NCBI RefSeq assembly: GCF_004342985.1
Contig: NZ_SMBO01000002.1
Span: 615,270-679,269, forward strand
Length of the DNA: 64,000 nt
From: Novosphingobium sp. PhB57
Lineage (GTDB): Bacteria > Pseudomonadota > Alphaproteobacteria > Sphingomonadales > Sphingomonadaceae
Direction: 5' to 3'
Part shown: positions 8,407 to 16,126 of the stretch, in pieces
Numbering within the stretch: the stretch's first letter is position 1
How the letters are laid out: every line of letters starts with the position of its first letter
Notes under the pieces: generated by a model
Seen by the model: the letters and a program-made list of their open reading frames with translations, nothing else
Database searches by the model: none
Told to the model about the DNA's origin: nothing
Translations under genes and position numbers: made by a program

Positions 8407-9385
8407 TCCCGAGCTGACGCCCGCGCCCGAAGCCGTCGAACGGTTCCGGGCAGGGCTGTCGGCGCTCTGGCCCGAAGGCGTCGACGCGCCGGAGGCCCGG
8501 CTCGCCGTGGCGGTGTCGGGCGGGCCTGACAGCACGGCGCTGCTCCTGCTGGCCCAGGCGGCCCTGCCGGGGCGGGTGGAAGCGGCCACCGTCGATCATG
8601 GCCTTCGCCCCGAAAGCGGGCAGGAGGCGGACCATGTCGCCGCGCTCTGCCTCCGCCTGGGTGTCCCGCATGAAACGCTGAAGGTGTCGCTGGCGCCCGG
8701 CAATGTCCAGGCCGAGGCCCGCGCGGCGCGCTATGCGGCGCTGGCGGAGTGGATCGAGCGGCGCGGTCTTGCGGCCCTCTCTACCGCCCACCATGCCGAC
8801 GACCAGGCCGAAACCCTGCTCATGCGCCTCAACCGCGCCAGCGGCGTGGCCGGGCTGGCCGGCGCGCGCAGCCGCGGCCATGTGCCGCTGACGGCGATAC
8901 CACTGCTGCGCCCTGTGCTGGACTGGCGGCGCAGCGCGCTTGCCGAAGTCGTCGCGGGGATCGGCACGGTGCAGGACCCGAGCAATGCCAATGACCGTTT
9001 CGACCGCGTGCGCATCCGCAAGGCGCTGGCCGGGGCCGACTGGCTGGACGTGGCTGCGATCGCGCGCAGCGCCGAACATCTCGCCGAAGCCGATGCCGCG
9101 CTGGACTGGATGGCGGCGCTCGAATGGCGCTCCTGCGTGAGCAAGGAGCCGATGGGCCTGCGCTATCGTCCCCAGGCTCCGCGAGCCGTCGCGCTGCGGG
9201 TGCTGGCGCGCTGCATCACCGAACTCGGCGGCGAGGAACCGCGCGGCAGCGCCGTGGCGCGCCTGCTGGAAAGCCTGCGCGAGGGACGCCCCGCTTCGAT
9301 CGGCGATCTCGTGGTTCGCCCCAATGCCGGGGGCTGGAGTTTCGCCCGCGCGCCGGTTCGCGCGGCCCGCAAGACCAGGCCCTAG
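8387..9385 (+). CDS. tilS: tRNA(Ile)-lysidine synthetase TilS
   Basis: TilS converts C34 of the CAU-anticodon tRNA-Ile to lysidine using ATP and lysine. The PP-loop 'AVSGGPDST' is near residues 42-50, followed by 'VDHGLRPES' and 'STAHHADDQAETLLMRL', all hallmark TilS motifs. I prefer GTG 8387, which gives 332 residues and a 20-bp overlap with the upstream gene; the longer start at 8336 would overlap it by 71 bp. The C-terminal tRNA-binding region is short compared with E. coli TilS, as is common in this group. Confidence 0.92.
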   Translation: MDWAAPDPELTPAPEAVERFRAGLSALWPEGVDAPEARLAVAVSGGPDSTALLLLAQAALPGRVEAATVDHGLRPESGQEADHVAALCLRLGVPHETLKVSLAPGNVQAEARAARYAALAEWIERRGLAALSTAHHADDQAETLLMRLNRASGVAGLAGARSRGHVPLTAIPLLRPVLDWRRSALAEVVAGIGTVQDPSNANDRFDRVRIRKALAGADWLDVAAIARSAEHLAEADAALDWMAALEWRSCVSKEPMGLRYRPQAPRAVALRVLARCITELGGEEPRGSAVARLLESLREGRPASIGDLVVRPNAGGWSFARAPVRAARKTRP

Positions 9386-9499
9386 CCTCCCGGTCCTTGC
9401 GCCGCCCCAGGACCGCGAGGGCATGTCCGGGCGGCGCTCTCGCTCCGCCGCTCCGCAAACCCGTGGCGTCGCGGCGCGAACGGGTATAAGGGCGCGCGG

Positions 9500-11152
9500 A
9501 TGCTACGCTTGTCCGACCTTGCCCTGCCGCTCGACCATGCTCCCGAGGATCTCGATGCCGCCGTCTGCGCGCGGCTGGGTCTGGAGCCCGGCGAACTCGA
9601 GCGCGTCACCGTGGTGCGCCGCGGCAATGACGCGCGGCGCAAGAACGCGATCAAGCTGGTCTATACTCTCGACGTGGCGGTCAAGGACGAGGCGAAAGTC
9701 CTGGCCGCACACCACGGCGACCAGCACGTCCGCCTGACGCCGGATACCTCCTACAAGTTCGTCACGCATGCGCCCGCAGGCTTCGACGGCCCGCGCCCGG
9801 TGGTGATCGGGGCAGGGCCCTGCGGCCTGCTCGCGGCGCTGGTCCTGGCGCAGATGGGCTTCCGGCCGATCATCGTCGAACGCGGCAAGGCCGTGCGCGA
9901 GCGGACCAAGGACACGTTCGGCCTCTGGCGCCGCTCGGTGCTGGATACCGAGAGTAACGTGCAGTTCGGCGAGGGCGGCGCGGGCACGTTCTCGGACGGC
10001 AAGCTCTACAGCCGCATCAAGGACAGCCGCCACCTCGGCCGCAAGGTCCTGACCGAATTCGTGAAGGCCGGCGCGCCGGACGACATCCTCACCGAGGCCC
10101 ATCCCCATATCGGCACGTTCCGTCTGGTGACGATGGTGATGTCCATGCGCGAGACCATCGAGCAGCTCGGCGGCGAATATCGCTTCGGCACCCGTGTCGA
10201 CGACTTCGAAGTCGAGGAGGGCGCGGACGGGGAACGCCGCATCACCGGCCTGCACCTCTCCACCGGGGAGCTGCTGCCCGCAAGTCACGTCATCATGGCG
10301 GTGGGCCATTCGGCGCGCGACACTTTCGAAGTGCTGCACAAGTGCGGGGTCTACATCGAGGCCAAGCCCTTCGCGATCGGCGTTCGCATCGAGCACCCGC
10401 AAAGCTGGATCGACACCGCGCGCTACGGCGACAATGCGGGCAACAAGATCCTGGGGGCGGCGGCCTATTCGATCGCGCACAAGGCCTCGAACGGCCGCAC
10501 GGTCTACAGCTTCTGCATGTGCCCGGGCGGGCGCGTGGTGGCGGCGGCCAGCGAGCCGGGCCGCGTCGTCACCAATGGCATGAGCCAGTATTCGCGCGCG
10601 GAATTCAATGCCAATTCCGGCCTCGTCGTCGATATCGATCCCGATAAAGACTATCCGGGAGACCCGCTGGCCGGCATCGCCTTCCAGCGCAAGTTCGAGG
10701 AGCTGGCCTACAAGGCGGGCGGCGAGAACTACAAGGCGCCGGGGCAGAAGCTGGGAGATTTCCTTGCGGACCGGCCTTCCACCGAATTCGGCGAAGTGAT
10801 CCCAAGCTATCAGCCGGGCGTTCACCTCACCGAGTTGAAGACCTGCCTGCCGGACTTCGTCGTCGACGCCATCCGCGAGGCGCTGCCGGTCTTCGGACGG
10901 CAGGTGCCGGGTTACGACCATCCCGACGTGGTGATGACGGGCGTGGAGACGCGCACGTCCTCGCCGGTGCGAATCACCCGCGGCCGGGACCTGCAGAGCC
11001 TCAACACGCGCGGGCTCTATCCCGCGGGCGAGGGCGCGGGCTATGCCGGCGGCATCCTCTCGGCAGCGGTGGACGGCATCCGCGTGGCGGAAGCGCTCGC
11101 GCTGGAGCTGGCTCCGGTTGCGGCAGGGGATGGGGGCAAGGCCGGCCAGTGA
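9500..11152 (+). CDS. FAD-dependent dehydrogenase (COG2509 type)
   Basis: A 550-residue oxidoreductase. The first ~95 residues form the small alpha/beta domain typical of this family. The dinucleotide-binding motif 'VVIGAGPCGLLAALVLAQMG' follows near residues 101-120, then 'SNVQFGEGGAGTFSDGKLYS', a family-specific FAD contact. The C-terminal 'GLYPAGEGAGYAGGILSAA' is the second FAD signature. No substrate is known for the family. It lies 115 bp downstream of tilS and 88 bp upstream of a second FAD enzyme in the same orientation. Confidence 0.88.
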   Translation: MLRLSDLALPLDHAPEDLDAAVCARLGLEPGELERVTVVRRGNDARRKNAIKLVYTLDVAVKDEAKVLAAHHGDQHVRLTPDTSYKFVTHAPAGFDGPRPVVIGAGPCGLLAALVLAQMGFRPIIVERGKAVRERTKDTFGLWRRSVLDTESNVQFGEGGAGTFSDGKLYSRIKDSRHLGRKVLTEFVKAGAPDDILTEAHPHIGTFRLVTMVMSMRETIEQLGGEYRFGTRVDDFEVEEGADGERRITGLHLSTGELLPASHVIMAVGHSARDTFEVLHKCGVYIEAKPFAIGVRIEHPQSWIDTARYGDNAGNKILGAAAYSIAHKASNGRTVYSFCMCPGGRVVAAASEPGRVVTNGMSQYSRAEFNANSGLVVDIDPDKDYPGDPLAGIAFQRKFEELAYKAGGENYKAPGQKLGDFLADRPSTEFGEVIPSYQPGVHLTELKTCLPDFVVDAIREALPVFGRQVPGYDHPDVVMTGVETRTSSPVRITRGRDLQSLNTRGLYPAGEGAGYAGGILSAAVDGIRVAEALALELAPVAAGDGGKAGQ

Positions 11153-11240
11153 TCCTTTCGCACCCGGCGCAGGAGCGGGCTTTCTCCAAGGCTCCCGCGA
11201 TCCCCACTGCTCGTCCGCTGTCAGCCGAAAGGCCCATGCC

Positions 11241-12431
11241 TTGAAAGACGCCTACGACGCCATCGTCCTTGGCGCAGGAGCCGCCGGGCTGTTCTGTGCG
11301 GCCTCCGCCGGGCAGCGGGGCAAGCGCGTGCTGCTGCTCGACCATGCCGACCAGCCGGGCAAGAAGATCCTGATTTCAGGGGGCGGGCGGTGCAATTTCA
11401 CCAATCTCGACACGGCGCCCGATCGCTATCTTTCCAGCAATCCGCACTTCGCCAAGTCGGCGCTGAGCCGCTACACACCGGCCGATTTCCTCGAACTGGT
11501 GGAGGCCTACGGCATCGCCTGGCACGAGAAGACGCTGGGCCAGCTGTTTTGCGACGGATCGGCGCGGCAGATCGTCGACATGCTGCTGGAAGAATGCGCC
11601 AGGGGCGGGGTCGAGGTGAACTGCGGCGATGCCCTGGGTGAGATCGCCCATGCCGACGGCCTCTACCGCGTGGCCTTCGGCGGCCGCGTCGCCGAGGCTC
11701 CGGCGCTGGTGATCGCCACCGGCGGGCCTTCGATCCCGAAGATGGGCGCCACCGGCTTCGCCTACGATCTTGCACGGCAGTTCGGCCTCAAGGTCGTGCA
11801 GCCGCGCCCGGCCCTGGTACCGCTGACGCTGGCCGGGGACGAGGCGCTGTTTCGCGAGCTTTCGGGTGTTTCGACGGAAGTGATCGCGCGGGTCAGCGGC
11901 AAGGAGGCGGGGAAGGCGGCCTTCCGGGAAGCGGCGCTGTTCACCCATCGCGGGCTGTCCGGTCCGGCGATCCTCCAGATTTCGAGCTACTGGCAGCGCG
12001 GCCAGACGGTGACCACGCAGTTCATGCCCGGTCGGGCGGAAGGCTGGCTCAAGGACGCCAAGCGCGAACGCCCGCGCACCAGCTTGCGCAAGGTTCTCGC
12101 CGAGGCCTTGCCGGACCGCCTGGCGGAAGCGCTCTGCGAGAGGCTGGCCCTCCCCGGCGAACTCGGCGCCATGTCCGACAAGGCGCTGGGCGCCGCCGAA
12201 GCAAAGCTGGCGCGCTGGCCATTCGTGCCGGACGGTTCGGAAGGGTTCGCCAAGGCCGAAGTGACGGCGGGCGGGATCGATACCGGCGCGCTTTCGTCCA
12301 AGACCATGGAAGCGCGCAAGGTGCCGGGGCTCTACGTCATCGGCGAGGCGGCCGACGTGACGGGCTGGCTGGGCGGCTACAACTTCCAATGGGCCTGGGC
12401 CAGCGCTCGCGCCGCCGGACTGGCACTCTAG
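11241..12431 (+). CDS. BaiN/HI0933-family NAD(P)/FAD-dependent oxidoreductase
   Basis: A 396-residue flavoprotein. It has the N-terminal FAD motif 'IVLGAGAAGLFCAASAGQRG', then 'KKILISGGGRCNFTN' (the HI0933 hallmark) and 'GLYVIGEAADVTGWLGGYN' at the C-terminal FAD site. The family includes BaiN, but most members have unknown substrates. I chose TTG 11241, which follows GAAAGG by 8 bases and places the FAD motif at the usual distance; the upstream in-frame region to 11043 overlaps the preceding gene and is not homologous. It converges with the J-domain gene. Confidence 0.88.
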   Translation: MKDAYDAIVLGAGAAGLFCAASAGQRGKRVLLLDHADQPGKKILISGGGRCNFTNLDTAPDRYLSSNPHFAKSALSRYTPADFLELVEAYGIAWHEKTLGQLFCDGSARQIVDMLLEECARGGVEVNCGDALGEIAHADGLYRVAFGGRVAEAPALVIATGGPSIPKMGATGFAYDLARQFGLKVVQPRPALVPLTLAGDEALFRELSGVSTEVIARVSGKEAGKAAFREAALFTHRGLSGPAILQISSYWQRGQTVTTQFMPGRAEGWLKDAKRERPRTSLRKVLAEALPDRLAEALCERLALPGELGAMSDKALGAAEAKLARWPFVPDGSEGFAKAEVTAGGIDTGALSSKTMEARKVPGLYVIGEAADVTGWLGGYNFQWAWASARAAGLAL

Positions 12432-12484
12432 CGGCCTCGGGTGTCTCTGGCGCGGGCCTGGCGAAATTCTGCCCGGGCACCGCG

Positions 12485-14212
12485 TCACAGCGTCATCAGG
12501 ATCTCGCGGCGGTTCGCGCCCTTCCAGGCCAGGGTGCGGTCCAGCAGAGCGATCGTGACGGCGCAGCCGGTGGCATCGTCGCCCTTGCCCGACATGGCCT
12601 CGCGCACTTTGTCATGGCTCAGGCGAGTCGTGTCGACCACTTCGTCGATCAGTTCGCCGGGCACCATGGCGGTCCGCTCGCCGTGGTCCTGCGGGCGACC
12701 GAGCTTGCCGGTTTCCGCGAGGTGCGCCGCGAACTCACGCTCTTTCCCGCGCAGTTCGGGCGGGACCGGGGTGATCCCGTCGAGCACGCCGGAATTGCGC
12801 AAGTGGATGCAGGCCGCATCGCTCTGCGCCCGTGCCGCGCGCAATTGGGCAAGGCGCAGGGTCATGGCGGTGTCGAGGTCTGCGCCCGGCAATTCGCGGC
12901 CATTGAGGAAGCTGCGGCCGCGCACGATCTCCACGGACTTGCGCACGACGGCGGACTGGTCCTGCCCGTTCTCCAGCAGATCGCGCGCCTGCGCATTGAG
13001 CAGCCCGGCCAGTTCCGGCTGACGGTCCCATAGCCAGGACGGGTCGTGGCCTTCTCCGAAGGTCTCCTCGACGGCGGCCTGCATGGCGGCCCAGCTATCG
13101 TGCTCCAGCGTGGAGCGACGGCCCGAAGGGCTGTCCGCCAGTGCCAGTACGACCCCGAGGGCGATCACGCCCAGCAGCACCAAAAGACCGGCGGCGAAAG
13201 GATTGCCGCCCTCCCAGGAGGCGACGCGGTCCGGCGCGAAATGGGTTTCCAGCTCGGGGAAGTTCTTGCGCACGCCGCGCAGCAGGCCGTCCACGTCGCC
13301 TTGCGCGGGCTTGCGGAGCATGCGGAACAGGCCGGCCTTGCCGGGTCGGGCCAACTCGTTCCACGCCTTGTGATAGCGGTGGCCGGGCTGGAGCACGTTC
13401 TGCTGGAAGCGATAGCCCCGCAGGCGCGCGCCGAGGAAGGCGACGCCGGGGCGCGCGTCGTGAGCGGCCCATTCCCGTTCCCAGCCGAAGGCGGCATTGG
13501 CATCCTCCAGCAACGGCGCCGAGCGGGGCCATCCGCGGGCGAGGACTTCGGCCAGCCAGTCCTCGATCTGCTGGGCGCGGGTGATATGGGCCTGCGCGGC
13601 ATCGTCCAGGATCTTGCGCAAGGCGCGCGTGGCTTGCCGTGCCTCGGTTTCGGAGAGCGGCTCGCTGGCTGCCGCGCTCTCGGGATCGAGCAGGATCGCC
13701 AGTCGCTCGGCAGGGCTTTCGCCGGGCCGCAGGCCCAGCGCATCGTCGGCGGCGTGGTTGCCCGGCAGGAAGGGTGCGGTGAACGGATCGATGGTGGTAA
13801 GCGGAATGCCCGCGCCGCTCACGCCCTCGCGCGCGGCGGCGGCGGCCCAGGCCATGCGGCCGAGCATGGTGGTGTCGTCCGGCTCGCCCGGGCGGGCGGC
13901 CAGCGGCTGGGCGCCGCTCCATTCGCCCGGCAGTTCCGGCGCGGCGTAAGTCCAGCGCGCGGGCGCTTCGGGAGAAGGTCCGAATTCCGGCTCGAACTCC
14001 GCATCCTCGTCGATCGGTTCCGCCTCTTCGGTCGCGGCGGCGGCCATGCCCCGCGCCAGGCGCAGCGCGTGGTCGCGGGCCTCGCGAAGCTGCGCGAATC
14101 CTTCGACGTCCCGGTCCACGTCCATGGCCTTCAGCCGCGCGGCATAGGCCTTGCGGATGGCGGCGGTGTCGGCCGTCATGCCGATGCCGAGGATCGACCA
14201 GGGGGCGCTCAT
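12485..14212 (-). CDS. Membrane-anchored J-domain-like co-chaperone (DjlB/DjlC-like)
   Basis: This 575-residue protein opens with a J-domain-like segment: 'WSILGIGMTADTAAIRKAYA', helix II 'AARLKAMDVDRDVEGFAQL' and helix III 'REARDHALRLA'. The HPD loop is replaced by DVD, as in other divergent J proteins. A long Ala/Glu-rich middle follows. A single membrane segment ('AAGLLVLLGVIALGVVLAL') lies at about residues 370-390, with a polar C-terminal domain. Its ATG overlaps the stop of the Hsp70 gene (ATGA), so translation is coupled. E. coli hscC lies beside membrane J-like genes djlB/djlC, which supports a dedicated pair here. Confidence 0.78.
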   Translation of the reverse strand: MSAPWSILGIGMTADTAAIRKAYAARLKAMDVDRDVEGFAQLREARDHALRLARGMAAAATEEAEPIDEDAEFEPEFGPSPEAPARWTYAAPELPGEWSGAQPLAARPGEPDDTTMLGRMAWAAAAAREGVSGAGIPLTTIDPFTAPFLPGNHAADDALGLRPGESPAERLAILLDPESAAASEPLSETEARQATRALRKILDDAAQAHITRAQQIEDWLAEVLARGWPRSAPLLEDANAAFGWEREWAAHDARPGVAFLGARLRGYRFQQNVLQPGHRYHKAWNELARPGKAGLFRMLRKPAQGDVDGLLRGVRKNFPELETHFAPDRVASWEGGNPFAAGLLVLLGVIALGVVLALADSPSGRRSTLEHDSWAAMQAAVEETFGEGHDPSWLWDRQPELAGLLNAQARDLLENGQDQSAVVRKSVEIVRGRSFLNGRELPGADLDTAMTLRLAQLRAARAQSDAACIHLRNSGVLDGITPVPPELRGKEREFAAHLAETGKLGRPQDHGERTAMVPGELIDEVVDTTRLSHDKVREAMSGKGDDATGCAVTIALLDRTLAWKGANRREILMTL

Positions 14213-15927
14213 AAGGGGCTGCTCCCTTCGACTTCGTCCAGCCGGGCGGCGAGCACGGCGCGGGCATCGGCGATGCTTCGCGGGTCCTGGGTATCCAGCG
14301 CACCGGCGAACAGCGTGATCCAATGGCCGATCGCCTGGCGGACGTCGCCGATGTGATCCTCGTAGCAGCGTTCGGCGCGGGCCATCAGCGCGACGTGAGC
14401 GGCATCCTCGCGCGGATGGAACTTGAGCCTGGCCAGGGCCGCGCGGCGCTCGTCCAGTTCCTTGCGACCCGGCCGGTCCTCCTCGTCGACGATGACGAGG
14501 TTGCGCTCGGTGCCGTTGACCGGGATGTGGACGTCGATCTCCAGCAGCCCGGAACTGTCGTAGGAGAAGCGCACTTCCGCCGAGACTTCGCCGGCCGGGC
14601 GCGGCGGCACGGGGATGGCGATGTGGCCCAGCTTGACGTTGCCGCGCACTTCGCGGGCTTCGCCTTGGTAGATGCCGAATTCCAGCGTCTTCTGGTTGTT
14701 GCCCAGAGTGGAATAGGTATTCACTCGCGAGACCGGCACCGGCGTATTGCGCTCTATCACCGGCGAGAACAGCCCGCGCTGCAAGCCGCCGTGGCCGTCC
14801 TGCTCCGCCACTTCGACGCCGAGCGTGAAGGGGCAGACGTCAGTGATGCGGATCTCGTCCAGCGCGGCGTCGCGGCCCAGCAGCGCGGCCTGCATCGCCG
14901 CCCCCAGCGCGACGGCGTGGTCGGGATGGACCGAGGCATTGGGGAACCGGCCGAACAGGCGGGTGATGGCCCGGCGTATCACCGGCATGCGCGTTGCCCC
15001 GCCGACCAGCACGATCTCGGAGAGTTCCGAAGCGTCGATCGCGCAATCGCGCAAGGCCCGGACGACGGGTTCGCGCAGCCGGCGCAGCAGCGGTTCGCAG
15101 GCGCTCTCGAACTCGGCCTCGGTAATCGTGCCGGTGAGGCGTTCCTCGCCCAGAACTACTGCGAATTCCGCCTCGGGCGCTGTGGTCAGGGCGCGGCGGC
15201 AGCTCTCGGCCGCGCGTTTGAGCAGCGCCTCGCGCCGGTCTGCGGGCAAGGCGTCCAGCCTGGCTTCCGGATCGATGCGCGGCTTGGCGAAGGCGGCCAG
15301 GGCATGGTCGAAATCGTCCCCGCCCAGCCGGTTGTCCCCGGCCGAGGCGCGCACTTCGACGATGCCGTCGAACATCTCGACCACCGAGACATCGAACGTC
15401 CCGCCGCCGAGGTCGAAGACGAGGAACGGTTCGCGGTCGCCCTTGTCCTGAAGGCCGAAGGCAAGAGCGGCGGCGGTCGGTTCGTTGATGAGGCGGCGCA
15501 CGGCAAGCCCGGCCAGTTCGCCCGCACGGCGCGTCGCCTTGCGCTGGCGGTCGTTGAAGTAGGCGGGGACGGTGATGACGGCCTCGGTCGGGCGTTCGCC
15601 GGTCAGCGCCTCGACATCGGCGGCGAGCGCGCTCAGCACCAGCGCCGAGAGATCCTCGGCAGCGTAGTCCTTGCCGCCGAGCTGGCTTCCCAGCCGGGCG
15701 GTGGCGGCGGTGCCCATCAGGCGCTTGAAGCTGGTGGCGGTATCCTGCGGATGCGCGGCAAGGCGGTCCAGCGCGGAACGGCCGATCCATGCCTGGCCGC
15801 CGGCTGCGACGGAGACGGCGGAAGGGGTCAGCAATTCGCCCAGGGCATTGGGCACGAGCACGGCTTCGCCGTCCTGCCAGATCGCCACGGCACTGTTCGT
15901 CGTCCCCAGATCGATCCCGATCAGCAT
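14209..15927 (-). CDS. hscC: HscC-type Hsp70 chaperone
   Basis: A 572-residue Hsp70, shorter than DnaK (about 640) and close to E. coli HscC (556). The ATPase motifs are intact: phosphate-1 'IGIDLGTTNSAVAIW', 'VITVPAYFNDRQRKATRRAG', 'INEPTAAALAFG', phosphate-2 'VFDLGGGTFDVSVVEM' and 'IVLVGGATRMPVI'. The substrate-binding domain begins near residue 385 ('DVCPFTLGVEVAEQDG'). The long C-terminal lid of DnaK is reduced. It is the first gene of a two-gene operon with the J-like membrane protein. Substrates are unknown; specialised Hsp70s of this type are thought to serve a narrow client set. Confidence 0.88.
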   Translation of the reverse strand: MLIGIDLGTTNSAVAIWQDGEAVLVPNALGELLTPSAVSVAAGGQAWIGRSALDRLAAHPQDTATSFKRLMGTAATARLGSQLGGKDYAAEDLSALVLSALAADVEALTGERPTEAVITVPAYFNDRQRKATRRAGELAGLAVRRLINEPTAAALAFGLQDKGDREPFLVFDLGGGTFDVSVVEMFDGIVEVRASAGDNRLGGDDFDHALAAFAKPRIDPEARLDALPADRREALLKRAAESCRRALTTAPEAEFAVVLGEERLTGTITEAEFESACEPLLRRLREPVVRALRDCAIDASELSEIVLVGGATRMPVIRRAITRLFGRFPNASVHPDHAVALGAAMQAALLGRDAALDEIRITDVCPFTLGVEVAEQDGHGGLQRGLFSPVIERNTPVPVSRVNTYSTLGNNQKTLEFGIYQGEAREVRGNVKLGHIAIPVPPRPAGEVSAEVRFSYDSSGLLEIDVHIPVNGTERNLVIVDEEDRPGRKELDERRAALARLKFHPREDAAHVALMARAERCYEDHIGDVRQAIGHWITLFAGALDTQDPRSIADARAVLAARLDEVEGSSPL

Positions 15928-16126
15928 CCCGCCGTGCCGCTCACTTCCCGGACCACCGAAAAAACCCCCTCATCTTCGCACTTTGTCCCGCCGGGCGTGA
16001 TTCCACCGGCGAGGCAATCGTTGCCTAGAGCATTTTCGGCGCAGGTGGAATCACCAGAAGGCCGGGAAATGCCCAGGCAGGAAAAAGAGCGGGAAACGGG
16101 CGGATGGAGACGAAAGCCGGCGGCGA

